Assembly: GCA_001898785.1 (NCBI GenBank)
Contig: MKVE01000016.1
Location: 66,744 to 130,743, forward strand
Direction: 5' to 3'
Length of the DNA: 64,000 nucleotides
DNA from: Chryseobacterium sp. 36-9
Lineage (GTDB): Bacteria; Bacteroidota; Bacteroidia; Flavobacteriales; Weeksellaceae
The position numbers and the translations under genes were made by a program. Shown here in pieces: positions 1 through 8,775 of the stretch. The first letter of the stretch is position 1. The number at the start of each line of letters is the position of its first letter. The notes beneath the pieces were generated by a model that was not told where the DNA came from, did no database searches, and saw only the letters and a program-made list of their open reading frames with translations.

Positions 1-1379
1 GAATAAGGATCTGATGTGTTATCGATGCCTGCAAACTGAACTTTAGTAATAGAATCAACACCCCAAGTTGGTGTTGTACTACAATAAACATCATTAACCG
101 TTACCTGAAACGAACATACATAAACGATTTTCCCATCAGCATCTACCAGATTGTGGACAACATTAGTTACACCAATCGGGAACTGAGAACCGGATTCGTA
201 GCCGGAAACCAGAACCGTCTGTAATCCTGAAGAAGAGGATGAACCGCAAGTAACCGGTAATGTATAATTAACAACTACTGATGTTTCTGAAGGACTTGCA
301 ATTGTTGTTTGGATATTGTCCGGACACGTGATTGAGCAATCGTTACTGCTTAATAACAGATTATTGAGGTTAACAGCCCAACCTGCCGCAAAGAATGGCG
401 GAATAGAATTATCAAATCCGGCAATGAAATTCCCATTCGAAGAAATTCCCATTGCAGTTCCTAATTTTCCGTCAAAGGTCGTCACTGCTACATTCTGGCT
501 TGTCAAAATATCTTTTAGGAAAACAGGATTAGAACTTAGTGAAGGGTGATAGATTATTACTTCTCTATTACCAGCCTGTCCTGCATATCCAACAGCAATT
601 CCGTTTTCTGAAATCGATGAAAATACAGCAGAGTCATAACCAGCCGGTACATTAAAAGATTTGTAGATGCCGGTATTGATATTATATATGAAGGGCTTAC
701 CATCCTTATAGCCCACTACCTGTCCTGCATCATTGATATCAGCTGCTTCACCGTAACCCAAATCTCCGATGTAATGCACTACTCCATCCGGCGTATAATA
801 AACCGGGATCCAATAAGTACTTCCGTTAATAGAATATTTGTTAACAAATCCGGAAACAATGCCCGAACTGTTGATACCCTCGCCTCTTCCATATTCAAAA
901 GAACCGTCACCATCCAGTTTTTTAATTGTTCCGGCTTCTGTATCATAAATGAAAGCGTAACTATTTTCAACACTTGTGGAAATTTGCCCCGTTACATATT
1001 TACTGTTATTGGAGATGGCATTGGCACTGCTAAACCAGCTGTTACCTGGCACATCCCCAGTAAAATAGCCAATCGCCGTCCAGACACCATTTTTTCTGTA
1101 ACCCGCCTGCCCCAGTTCCTCACCATCTGAACTTGTATATGCCATTAATCCTGCAACATCTCCTGCGTTATTAATGGAGTTTGTGGCCTGGCCTCCTTCT
1201 GTTGGTGTTGTGACGCCTGTTGCAAAATCATAGTAAGCACCTGAATGGATGCCTTTTCCGTTGTCATTAATGTCATAAAGACGTGACCCCATACCGGTAA
1301 GAACTTTCAGTTCTATTTGCTGGGCATTGATCTCTGACATTGTCATAATACCCAATAAAAGCAAGTAAACTTTTTTCAT
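1..1379 (-). CDS. Secreted HAF-repeat/GEVED-type protein, 3' end outside window
   Basis: The frame is open from an ATG at 1379 to the window edge (459 codons), so the C-terminus is missing. It begins with a clear signal peptide (MKKVYLLLLGIMTMSEINA, then QQ). Several stretches follow the HAF extracellular-repeat pattern of an IN-x-x-G-x-VVG type motif: DINDNGKGIHSG, SINNAGDVAG and ADINDAGQVVG. Near the visible end, ITKVQFAGIDNTSDP resembles the start of a GEVED domain, common in T9SS cargo of Flavobacteriia. A C-terminal sorting domain is expected beyond the edge but not seen. It is transcribed divergently from the TPR/AraC regulator at 1630. The exact function is unknown; a surface or secreted role is inferred. 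Confidence 0.8.
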   Translation of the reverse strand, partial: MKKVYLLLLGIMTMSEINAQQIELKVLTGMGSRLYDINDNGKGIHSGAYYDFATGVTTPTEGGQATNSINNAGDVAGLMAYTSSDGEELGQAGYRKNGVWTAIGYFTGDVPGNSWFSSANAISNNSKYVTGQISTSVENSYAFIYDTEAGTIKKLDGDGSFEYGRGEGINSSGIVSGFVNKYSINGSTYWIPVYYTPDGVVHYIGDLGYGEAADINDAGQVVGYKDGKPFIYNINTGIYKSFNVPAGYDSAVFSSISENGIAVGYAGQAGNREVIIYHPSLSSNPVFLKDILTSQNVAVTTFDGKLGTAMGISSNGNFIAGFDNSIPPFFAAGWAVNLNNLLLSSNDCSITCPDNIQTTIASPSETSVVVNYTLPVTCGSSSSSGLQTVLVSGYESGSQFPIGVTNVVHNLVDADGKIVYVCSFQVTVNDVYCSTTPTWGVDSITKVQFAGIDNTSDPY

Positions 1380-1629
1380 AATAAATAAATATTGATAGTA
1401 ATTTTTCTTAAGCGTTAATGAATTCTTGTCTCAAAAACTTGTTTACAATGTTATATATTAATAACGCCAATACCTAATTTTTTACTTTTATAATTCGTGA
1501 ATTTTTAAAACACCAAACATTCAAACAATTAATTATCAATACGTTAATAATAAATAAAAATATCCATAGTTCCTACAAAGAATTATCAAAATTCTTCAAA
1601 TTCACAAATAAAAAAACTATTTTTGTAGT

Positions 1630-3198
1630 ATGTTCAGGGTATTTTTTCTGTGGTTGGTGGTCATTTCCGGTATCGTTCTGGTATCGGCGCAAAGTAATCC
1701 AGAAACTTTACAGCTTCTTGACAAAGCTTACAAAAGTCTTTACGAAAATCCCGATAATGCTTTCCAGATTCTTCAGAATATTGATGAAAACAAAGAGTCT
1801 GAGCTCATCAAACAACGCGTTCAGATTATCCTTTCCCGGGCTTATAATTTCAAAGGCGATTATGCAAAATCCATTGAGCGATCTATTGATAATCTGAATA
1901 AAAACAGGAATGAAAACAACTCTTTCTATGCTGATTTTGCCCTGGCTCAACAATACCAGTCGCTCAGGCTTTACAAACAGTCGATAAGAATCTCTCAAAC
2001 CCTTGTTGATAAGGCTTCCAAAATCAAATCTCAGCATTATCCGGAAAATCTGTCAGCTTATATCTATCAGTTGAATGCTTCTAATCTAATGGTTCAGAAA
2101 AAATGGAAAGAAGCCGAAGAAAATCTGAATCAGAGTAATGCTGAGTTAAAAAATACGGATGAAGATTTTATCATTTCTATAGAAAATCAGATTTACCAGA
2201 CATTTATTTATATTTCTAAGAATCAAATTAATAAAGCTGAAAAATCAATTAATGACATCCAGAAAAAGCTGGAGAAAAAACCTCAATATGTATTTCTAAG
2301 AGCTTTCAATCTGGATAATTTTGGAAGAATTAATTTTCTGAAAAAAGATTATGCTAAATCAACCGACAATTTGAATCAGGCTTTGGAATTAATTCAAAAT
2401 AAACCTTACGACGCATTGAGATATAGGATTTATGATGATTTGTCCAAAAATTATCTGGCATTAAAAAATGAAGAACTGTATCAAAAATATTATTCCATAT
2501 ATAAGGAACAAACCGACAAATTAGACAAAAATAAGAAAGACGCTATCCGAAACCTGGTCAGGCTAAACGACCAATATGAGAACAAACGGCTGGAAGACTC
2601 TCATAAGAATTTCGTCAGCAATATTCTGATTGTTTCGATTATTTGTATAATAGCAATTTTAGCAATACTTCTTTTCAGCATATTTGAGAAAAGAAAAACA
2701 AAATCTATCCAGAAACAAATCGATTTCTATTCGAAACAACAAGATTTCATTAAGAAAATTGATGAAAACAAAATTTCTATTGAATTAAAAGCTGACAAAA
2801 CAGACGCTGATAATTCTAAAAAAACACCTCTCATTTCCAAAGAAAAAGAAATGGATATCCTTGCACGTCTGGAAGAATTTGAAAAATCGGAAAAGTTCCT
2901 GAATCGCGATATGTCTTTGGCAATGCTTGCCGGACAACTGGACACGAACACGAAATATCTGTCCGACGTCATCAACCGATACAAAGAAAAAAATTACAAC
3001 AACTATATTAATGAACTAAGAATCAATTACATCGCTTATCTTTTGAAAACCGATCCTGCCTATCTTAATTATAAGGTAAGTTATCTGGCGGAGAAAGCAG
3101 GTTTCTCTTCTCACAGCGCATTCACAACAGTTTTCAAATCCGTAACCGGGATTTCGCCAAACACATACATCCAGCAATTGACTCAGAATAAAAAATGA
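1630..3198 (+). CDS. Membrane-anchored TPR protein with C-terminal AraC-type HTH
   Basis: This 522-residue protein has a signal-like N-terminus (about 1-20), a helical TPR-like region (about 25-320), one membrane helix (about 329-351, rich in I, L and V), a charged linker, and an AraC/XylS-type helix-turn-helix at about 408-518. The HTH contains LNRDMSLAMLAGQLDTNTKY and a second helix pair around GFSSHSAFTTVFKSVTGISP. The architecture implies an extracytoplasmic TPR sensor and a cytoplasmic DNA-binding tail. It overlaps the next gene by 4 bp (ATGA), so the two are probably cotranslated. It is divergent from a secreted protein gene, a plausible target. The domain calls are firm; ligand and targets are unknown. 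Confidence 0.88.
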   Translation: MFRVFFLWLVVISGIVLVSAQSNPETLQLLDKAYKSLYENPDNAFQILQNIDENKESELIKQRVQIILSRAYNFKGDYAKSIERSIDNLNKNRNENNSFYADFALAQQYQSLRLYKQSIRISQTLVDKASKIKSQHYPENLSAYIYQLNASNLMVQKKWKEAEENLNQSNAELKNTDEDFIISIENQIYQTFIYISKNQINKAEKSINDIQKKLEKKPQYVFLRAFNLDNFGRINFLKKDYAKSTDNLNQALELIQNKPYDALRYRIYDDLSKNYLALKNEELYQKYYSIYKEQTDKLDKNKKDAIRNLVRLNDQYENKRLEDSHKNFVSNILIVSIICIIAILAILLFSIFEKRKTKSIQKQIDFYSKQQDFIKKIDENKISIELKADKTDADNSKKTPLISKEKEMDILARLEEFEKSEKFLNRDMSLAMLAGQLDTNTKYLSDVINRYKEKNYNNYINELRINYIAYLLKTDPAYLNYKVSYLAEKAGFSSHSAFTTVFKSVTGISPNTYIQQLTQNKK

Positions 3199-4316
3199 AA
3201 CGTTACATTTTCATATTAATCATTTTCTCTTTTACCGGAATTTTCAGATCCCAGTATAATGAGCAATTGTACAAAAAAGCTTTATCGGATATTTATCAAG
3301 ATCCTGATAATTCTCAAAAAATAACGCAGCTAATGCTGAAAAACGAAAAGAATCCGGATAATCTCATCAAGCTTTATAAACTGATGTCGCATTCCTATAT
3401 TTCAAAACGCGAATTCGACAAATCTCTGGATTGGGTTCTGAAGATGAAAGAACTGAGTAAAAATGTGACCAATCCGGAGCAAAAAGTAAAAATCCTGAAT
3501 GCAACATCCATACAATATCAGCAAATGGGACTCAACAGCAAGACGTTGGAAATACTGGATGAATCTTATCAGATTTGCAGCCAACTTCCAGATGGGAAAT
3601 TCAGAACTTATTATCTTGGGCTCAATTCTGCGTTAAGAGGTTTGGTTTATAAATCCCAGGACAATAATGAGCTGGCATTGGAAAAACTGCTCATTGGGTT
3701 GGAGTATCTGAAAAAAGTGGGAAATTATGACAATGCTATTGCAAACAGCAGTGTTTTCCTCTACAATATTGGCTACTGTTATTTTTATTTGAAGAGATAT
3801 AACGAAGCAGAAAAATATTTCAGACAGTCTGCAGAAGTCGCCAGGTCGGTTAAGGCAGAGAGTTTGGAGGCTTTTGCCTACAAAGGTTTGTCCGAGAATT
3901 TCACGGCTTTGGGAAAACATCAGGAAGCGATAGAGCTTTTGAAAAAATCGGTCAATCTGTCCAAGAAAGTCGGCGATTTGGTGTTGAGCGAAGGGATTTA
4001 CAAAGGTTTTTCTGACAATTATCTCGCTCTGCAAGATTGGAACAATTATGAAGTGTACAACAAACTGTACATCGAAACCAAATTTGCAAGAGAACAAAGC
4101 GAGCTCGCTTCTCTCAACAAAAGTATCGATGTACTGAACCAGGAAAACAACAGAAAAATCGAGGAACAGAAAAGCAGGTTGAAAATCATATTATTCATCA
4201 TCATTGCAATTTCTTCAGCGGTTTTTATCTGGTTTCTTATTAAATTTATATCACACAAAAAACGAAACAAATTATTATCAGAAAAGCTGAATCAGATCAA
4301 CAAAATCACAACCTAA
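3195..4316 (+). CDS. TPR membrane protein lacking a DNA-binding domain
   Basis: This 373-residue protein has an N-terminal signal sequence (about 1-19), TPR repeats through about residue 290 (for example around NIGYCYFYLKRYNEAEKYF and ALGKHQEAIELLKKSVNLSK), a coiled stretch, a membrane helix at about 330-351 and a 20-residue basic cytoplasmic tail. It looks like the upstream TPR/AraC protein with the HTH removed. The start overlaps the upstream stop by 4 bp. No HTH remnant lies downstream, because the next gene begins 3 bp after this stop. It may be a partner or modulator of the upstream regulator; that role is inferred. Confidence 0.8.
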   Translation: MKRYIFILIIFSFTGIFRSQYNEQLYKKALSDIYQDPDNSQKITQLMLKNEKNPDNLIKLYKLMSHSYISKREFDKSLDWVLKMKELSKNVTNPEQKVKILNATSIQYQQMGLNSKTLEILDESYQICSQLPDGKFRTYYLGLNSALRGLVYKSQDNNELALEKLLIGLEYLKKVGNYDNAIANSSVFLYNIGYCYFYLKRYNEAEKYFRQSAEVARSVKAESLEAFAYKGLSENFTALGKHQEAIELLKKSVNLSKKVGDLVLSEGIYKGFSDNYLALQDWNNYEVYNKLYIETKFAREQSELASLNKSIDVLNQENNRKIEEQKSRLKIILFIIIAISSAVFIWFLIKFISHKKRNKLLSEKLNQINKITT

Positions 4317-4318
4317 GA

Positions 4319-4774
4319 ATGAAGAATATTTTTGACCAAAACGACACCAATCACTTTATCAAGAGAATCAATGCACTTACCGAGGACTCTTTCCCAAAAT
4401 GGGGCGTGATGTCCGTTGACAAAATGCTGGCACACTGCAACGTGACGTATGAACTCATCTATGAACAGGAAAAACATAAAAAACCGAATCGTCTCATGAA
4501 GTGGGTTCTGACACGCTTCGTAAAGCCAAAGGTCGTAAGTGAAACACCATACAAACACAACTCTCCAACCGCTGCAATGTTTGTCATTACAGATGACAAA
4601 AGCTTCGAGGAAGAAAAAAAGAGAATTATCGGATTCATCCAGAAAACGCAACAATTGGGTGCAGAAGCCTTCGAAGGAAAAGAGAGTTTTAACTTCGGAA
4701 AGCTCACGGCTACCGAATGGAACAATATGATGTCCAAACATCTCGACCACCATTTGACGCAGTTTGGAGTATAA
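4319..4774 (+). CDS. DUF1569 (DinB-like) protein
   Basis: This is a 151-residue cytoplasmic protein. The pattern W-G-x-M-S-V-D-K-M-L-A-H-C near residue 30 and the C-terminal H-L-D-H-H-L-T-Q-F-G are typical of the DUF1569 family, a four-helix DinB/YfiT-like fold whose histidines usually bind a metal. The start lies 3 bp after the preceding TPR gene, suggesting it belongs to the same transcript. No catalytic activity has been established for the family, so the function here is unknown. Confidence 0.8.
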   Translation: MKNIFDQNDTNHFIKRINALTEDSFPKWGVMSVDKMLAHCNVTYELIYEQEKHKKPNRLMKWVLTRFVKPKVVSETPYKHNSPTAAMFVITDDKSFEEEKKRIIGFIQKTQQLGAEAFEGKESFNFGKLTATEWNNMMSKHLDHHLTQFGV

Positions 4775-4852
4775 TGATTTAGCTCGCTGATTGACCGGAT
4801 TTTGCTGATTTATCTGCTAAATCAAAGAAATCTGTGAGAAATAAATATCGAT

Positions 4853-4993
4853 TTGGGCAGCTTTATCCGTCTTCCACTCCCGCTTTTTTCTGTCATTGCG
4901 AACAAAGTGAAGCAATCTATACAACTTTAGTCAATCGCAATGGCAGAAAAAGAGCTCCGTTCAAGCCGGGCTGCGAGTGATTCAACGTTTAAA
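4853..4993 (+). repeat. Dispersed mosaic repeat, family A with nested inner element
   Basis: The left part contains GGGCAGCTTTATCCG and a CACTCCCGC segment. The right part contains GAGCTCCGTTCAAG, CGGGCTGC and ATTCAACGTTTAAA. Between them sits a second element, GTCATTGCGAAC...GCAATC, with an inverted partner at 4932-4945. The same outer sequence, with a different interior, occurs at 36536-36627 and, reversed, at 18640-18778 and 57236-57350. It ends just upstream of the 5006 gene. Confidence 0.75.
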
Positions 4994-5005
4994 AAAAAAT
5001 TAGTT

Positions 5006-5455
5006 ATGAAAAAACTTTTCTTTCTTTTGATAATGATTTTTGGAATTTTTACATTTTTCAATGCCCAAGAAGTTGAGAAATTAATCAAAAATAACAACGA
5101 ATTTTTAATTGGGAAAATCGACAATTCTGCCAACCTGAAAGTTCTTTTTGAAACTGTCTCTGCAGAGAATCAAGAAAAAAACACTTACAAAGTTTTTGGT
5201 TTCTCGGATGTAGAAGGAACAAAAGCTTACTTCGAAGGAATCATAACTTTTGACGAAGAAAAAACTAAAAATTCCAAAGATCAGTTCAAAATCTATGATT
5301 TGAAACTCTCGGAAAAAGGAAACGGAAAACACAACGGAATTTTCTCCGGAGAATTAACTATCAAAGAATCATCAGACAAAAACCAATTGAAATTTGAGGG
5401 GACTTGGACCAACTATGGAGATACGCTGAGCTTTCCGTTCTATTTCAATAATTAA
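5006..5455 (+). CDS. Small secreted protein of unknown function
   Basis: This is a 149-residue protein with a strong signal peptide (MKKLFFLLIMIFGIFTFFNA, then QE). I chose the ATG at 5006 because the signal peptide begins there. The in-frame extension back to 4940 lies inside a dispersed repeat and would put charged sequence before the signal. The mature part is rich in alternating hydrophobic/polar residues and Lys/Glu and is probably a beta-rich periplasmic or surface protein. I recognise no family. The upstream spacer is a repeat, so its promoter is unclear. Confidence 0.75.
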   Translation: MKKLFFLLIMIFGIFTFFNAQEVEKLIKNNNEFLIGKIDNSANLKVLFETVSAENQEKNTYKVFGFSDVEGTKAYFEGIITFDEEKTKNSKDQFKIYDLKLSEKGNGKHNGIFSGELTIKESSDKNQLKFEGTWTNYGDTLSFPFYFNN

Positions 5456-5469
5456 ATCAATATAAACAA

Positions 5470-5547
5470 AAGACACTTCGACAAGCTCAGTGTGACATAT
5501 CTAACGCTAAGCATTGTCAGGCTGAGGCTCTCGAAGCCATTCAAAAT
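5470..5547 (+). repeat. Palindromic dispersed repeat, family C
   Basis: The sequence reads CTTCGACAAGCTCAGTGTGACA, then about 20 bp, then TGTCAGGCTGAGGCTCTCGAAGCC. The two arms are imperfect inverted copies. Related copies are at 8776-8857 and half-copies at 32184-32218 and 33014-33046. The unit resembles REP-type intergenic palindromes that are widespread in bacteria. Confidence 0.75.
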
Positions 5548-5562
5548 AATAAAATTCTAAAA

Positions 5563-6624
5563 ATGAAACTTTTCACACCTATAACATTCAGAAATGTAGA
5601 ACTGAAAAACCGAATCGTCATGTCGCCAATGTGTATGTATTCTGCTGAAGAAGGCGTTGCCAATGATTTCCATTTTGTTCATTACGGTAGCCGGGCTCAA
5701 GGTGGCGCCGGATTGATTATTGTAGAAGCAACCGGTGTTGAACCCAGAGGAAGAATTACCAACAAATGTCTCGGAATCTGGAATGACGAACAAGCTTTAG
5801 CCTTGAAAAAAATAGTTGACTTTGTTCATCAGAATTCGGAAAGCAAAATTGGAATTCAACTGGCTCACGCCGGGAGAAAAGGTTCTGTTTCTACCGAAAC
5901 CAATCGCCAGATGAGCCTGGAAGAAGGCTGGGAAACCATTGCGCCAAGCCCAATTCCTTTTCATCATTCCGAAAGAATCCCTCATGAACTAACTGTTGAG
6001 GAAATCAAAACTTTGGTAGAAGATTTCCGAAAAGCAGCAAAAAGAGCGGTTGATGCAGGATTTGATGTTTTGGAAATTCACGGTGCGCACGGTTATTTGA
6101 TTCATCAATTCTTATCGCCACTTTCCAACACAAGAACCGATGAATATGGTGGAAGTTTTGAAAACAGAGCAAGATTCTTAATGGAAATCGTAGATGCTGT
6201 TAATTCCGAAATCACAGAAAAACAGGCACTTTTCGTAAGAATCTCCGGAACAGAATATGCTGAAAATGGTTGGGAAATAACTGACAGTGTTGAGCTTTCC
6301 AAAACTTTAAAAGATAAAAATGTAGACCTGATAGATGTTTCCAGTGGCGGAAATATCAATGGTGTTACAATCCCTTTGAGACCAGGTTACCAGGTTCCGT
6401 TGGCTGAGGATGTAAAGAAAAATGCTGAAATCCAAACCGGAGCTGTTGGATTAATCACTTCCGCAGAACAGGCAGAACAGATTCTGCAAAACGGACAAGG
6501 TGATTTGATTTTCCTGGCTAGAGAAATCTTGAGAAATCCTTATTTCGCAGTTCAGTCTTCCTGGGAAAGTGACGATGATTGTTTTTATCCGCATCAGTAT
6601 CTGAGAGCGAAACCTTCTAAGTAA
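5563..6624 (+). CDS. namA: NADPH dehydrogenase, Old Yellow Enzyme family (YqjM/NamA type)
   Basis: This 353-residue FMN-dependent ene-reductase reduces activated C=C bonds using NAD(P)H. The N-terminal M-S-P-M-C24-M-Y26 matches the Cys/Tyr pair that defines the YqjM subclass. H173 and H176 in EIHGAHGYLIHQFLSPL are the substrate-anchoring His pair, followed by the SNTRTDEYGGS family signature. QLAHAGRKGS is the conserved FMN-site segment. Full length for the class. It follows a family C repeat and is 2 bp from a small membrane protein gene downstream. The physiological substrate is unknown. Confidence 0.93.
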   Translation: MKLFTPITFRNVELKNRIVMSPMCMYSAEEGVANDFHFVHYGSRAQGGAGLIIVEATGVEPRGRITNKCLGIWNDEQALALKKIVDFVHQNSESKIGIQLAHAGRKGSVSTETNRQMSLEEGWETIAPSPIPFHHSERIPHELTVEEIKTLVEDFRKAAKRAVDAGFDVLEIHGAHGYLIHQFLSPLSNTRTDEYGGSFENRARFLMEIVDAVNSEITEKQALFVRISGTEYAENGWEITDSVELSKTLKDKNVDLIDVSSGGNINGVTIPLRPGYQVPLAEDVKKNAEIQTGAVGLITSAEQAEQILQNGQGDLIFLAREILRNPYFAVQSSWESDDDCFYPHQYLRAKPSK

Positions 6625-6626
6625 TT

Positions 6627-7031
6627 ATGATTTTTGTACAAATTTCACATTCATTATTTTTTGCATTATTAAATTGTGTTCTTTATTTGAAATATAACAA
6701 TGGAACTATAAAGCCAATTTATGTTTATTCATTAATTATAATATTTTTCTCTCTGTTTCTGTACAATCATTTTTTTAATGGTATATCAAATCATCTATTT
6801 TTATTTACTCTAATGTTTTCAGTTTCATTTGTAATATTACAGTTTATGAAAAAATTTGTGACTGTATTTGAAAACAATAAAGAATTAGAAAAACGTAACC
6901 AACTGAAAGAAACAATTTTATCAATACAGGATTTTATAATTAATAAAATATTTATTATCGGGTTATTTCTCTATCAACTATTACTGATTTGGTTTCCTGG
7001 GATTTTTGAAAAAATATCAGAACAACAATAA
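6627..7031 (+). CDS. Small integral membrane protein, unknown
   Basis: This 134-residue very AT-rich gene encodes about four hydrophobic segments (roughly residues 5-22, 29-48, 54-72 and 108-125), with a charged stretch, NNKELEKRNQLKETI, before the last one. It starts 2 bp after the namA stop, consistent with cotranscription. I recognise no family. Its AT content is higher than its neighbours, common for poorly conserved membrane proteins. That it is a real gene is supported by its length and position. Confidence 0.6.
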   Translation: MIFVQISHSLFFALLNCVLYLKYNNGTIKPIYVYSLIIIFFSLFLYNHFFNGISNHLFLFTLMFSVSFVILQFMKKFVTVFENNKELEKRNQLKETILSIQDFIINKIFIIGLFLYQLLLIWFPGIFEKISEQQ

Positions 7032-7156
7032 AAACCGCCCTCACGGAAAAGAACGGTTCTAAATGAATTTAGATTTATCATTTTGGAATTACTAAGATAA
7101 AGAATAAGAAAGCCTGTCCCAATTTTACCAAGCTGACTTTTGACAGAATATCAAAG

Positions 7157-7184
7157 AAAAACTTTCCTTTTCGGAAAGTTTTTC
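7157..7184 (+). terminator. Intrinsic terminator-like hairpin
   Basis: The stem AAAACTTTCC / GGAAAGTTTT is followed by T-rich sequence. It lies 126 bp after the 7031 stop and just before the TCAC array, so it would end read-through from the namA unit. Confidence 0.7.
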
Positions 7185-7188
7185 GTTT

Positions 7189-7227
7189 TCACAGAAATTG
7201 ACAGCTGATGTCACATAATGTCACGCC
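7189..7227 (+). promoter_or_regulatory. Phased TCAC array, candidate operator
   Basis: TCAC occurs at 7189, 7211 and 7221 (spacings 22 and 10). The last two lie within a direct repeat of ATGTCAC at 7208 and 7218. The block is followed by GCC. The same arrangement, including the CAGAAATTG between the first and second TCAC, is found at 10577-10616. It lies 56 bp upstream of the secreted protein gene at 7283. That it is an operator is an inference from conservation and position. Confidence 0.6.
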
Positions 7228-7282
7228 TTTATTATAAGTTTTAGAGTTTCCAATATATAACTTCACTCAACAAAAAATATAT

Positions 7283-8767
7283 ATGGAAAAGTATCTATTC
7301 TCGAAAATTTTAAACAGAGGAATTCTATCAATTCCTGTTTTTAGTTTGACATTGATCTATGGGCAATATCAATCCAAAAAAATCACAGCTCCCGTCAGAG
7401 AAAGCCGGGCAGAATTCGGAACATCTGTTGCCATTAATAATCAATTCATTGCTGTTGGCGCATCCAGGGAAGACATTGCAAAAGGTGCTGTTTATATCTA
7501 CAAAAAAAATGAAAGCAATTGGAGTTTCAATCAGAAAATTATGGCTCCGGACGGTGTTGAAATGGCGGAATTCGGTGGAAGTATCAAATTCGGAAATGGT
7601 TTTCTGGTTGCAGCTTCCGGAAGGGCTGATATTGATGGCATGATCAGGGCCGGTGCATTATATATCTATGAACCCGGCTCTGATGATCAATGGAATTTCA
7701 CAAACAAACTGACAGCATCTGATTATGATAATGATGCTTTGTTAGGTGTTAATCCAACTTCTGTTGATGTGAGTGATAACCTGATTGTTGCCGGAGCTCC
7801 CGGATTCGATTCGTGGAAAGGTTCTGTTTATATTTTTGAAAAAGTTGGAAACCATTGGGAACAGACCCAAAAATTGGATTCGCCTGAAGGTGTTGATTTT
7901 GGAAATTTCGGAATTGGCGTCAGCGTTTCAGGCAATTATCTGGCTGTTGGTGCAAGCGGTGAAAATAGTAACGCCGGTAAAATTTACATTTACAAAAAGA
8001 ATGATTCCGGAGAATGGATCTTTCATCAAAGTCTAACTTCATCGGATCATTTTGAAAACTCTTATTTTGGAAATTCGGTAAGTATTGATGGTAATGAATT
8101 GGTGGTCGGCGCTTATACGGAAGTCAACACAGGAAATCCATCAATGGCATATATTTTTAAACTGAATGATAATGGAAATTGGGAAGAATCGCAAAAAATC
8201 TCAAGCTATGAATCTTTCGAACATACTTATTTTGCATGGATGTGTGAAATGAAAAACGACAAGCTTCTCATCAGCGCTCCGCATCTGTATGGAACTGAGC
8301 CTGGAAGAGCTCTGCTTTACAAAAAGAACAGCCAGAACCAATGGGAATTTGATCAGGAATTAAAACCGGCAAACGATGTTTCTGAAGATTTCTATGGTTG
8401 GAGTATCGCAATGAATAGTGATGAAATAGTCGTTGGTTCAGCAAGAGATAATTGGGACAATAATGAAGAAAATGAGCTGAATGATGCAGGCTCGGCATAT
8501 ATTTTCTCTCCATCAGATCTGGCTTCTAATGAAAATAATTTTTCTGAAAAAAGCGTAAGAATCTACCCAAATCCGGCTAAAGATTTCATCAATATTGCAA
8601 GTATTAAAGAGATTAATTCAGTTGAAATCCTGGACCATTCCGGAAAACGAATCTCAGAATTCAAAGAATTAAAATTCAATGTTTCTCAACTTCCAAAAGG
8701 TATTTATATTTTGAAAATAAAATTCTCAAACGGAAATTCATCGATTCAGAAATTGATAAAACAGTGA
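7283..8767 (+). CDS. Secreted FG-GAP-type beta-propeller protein with T9SS sorting domain
   Basis: This is a 494-residue protein. A signal peptide spans about residues 1-27. The middle has about seven repeats of a blade pattern such as FGTSVAINNQFIAVGASRED and FGIGVSVSGNYLAVGASGEN, the FG-GAP/integrin-like form. The C-terminal 75 residues are a T9SS type A sorting domain: IYPNPAKDFINIAS, then LPKGIYILKIKFSNG and a terminal KLIKQ. It should be exported and attached to the cell surface or released. A conserved TCAC array lies upstream and the LuxR-like regulator gene follows, suggesting control by it (inference). Confidence 0.88.
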   Translation: MEKYLFSKILNRGILSIPVFSLTLIYGQYQSKKITAPVRESRAEFGTSVAINNQFIAVGASREDIAKGAVYIYKKNESNWSFNQKIMAPDGVEMAEFGGSIKFGNGFLVAASGRADIDGMIRAGALYIYEPGSDDQWNFTNKLTASDYDNDALLGVNPTSVDVSDNLIVAGAPGFDSWKGSVYIFEKVGNHWEQTQKLDSPEGVDFGNFGIGVSVSGNYLAVGASGENSNAGKIYIYKKNDSGEWIFHQSLTSSDHFENSYFGNSVSIDGNELVVGAYTEVNTGNPSMAYIFKLNDNGNWEESQKISSYESFEHTYFAWMCEMKNDKLLISAPHLYGTEPGRALLYKKNSQNQWEFDQELKPANDVSEDFYGWSIAMNSDEIVVGSARDNWDNNEENELNDAGSAYIFSPSDLASNENNFSEKSVRIYPNPAKDFINIASIKEINSVEILDHSGKRISEFKELKFNVSQLPKGIYILKIKFSNGNSSIQKLIKQ

Positions 8768-8775
8768 TAATTAAA

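Noticed and set aside
1618-1625. TATTTTTG just upstream of the 1630 start as a -7 promoter element
   Set aside because: Transcription from it would begin at or after the ATG, which is needed for the signal peptide. I treat it as chance in AT-rich sequence.
3195-4316. Frameshifted remnant of a second AraC regulator
   Set aside because: No HTH sequence follows in any frame before the DUF1569 start 3 bp later, so there is no sign of a recent break.
4940-5005. N-terminal extension of the small secreted protein
   Set aside because: The extension lies in a dispersed repeat and would precede a perfect signal peptide. The ATG at 5006 is a better start.
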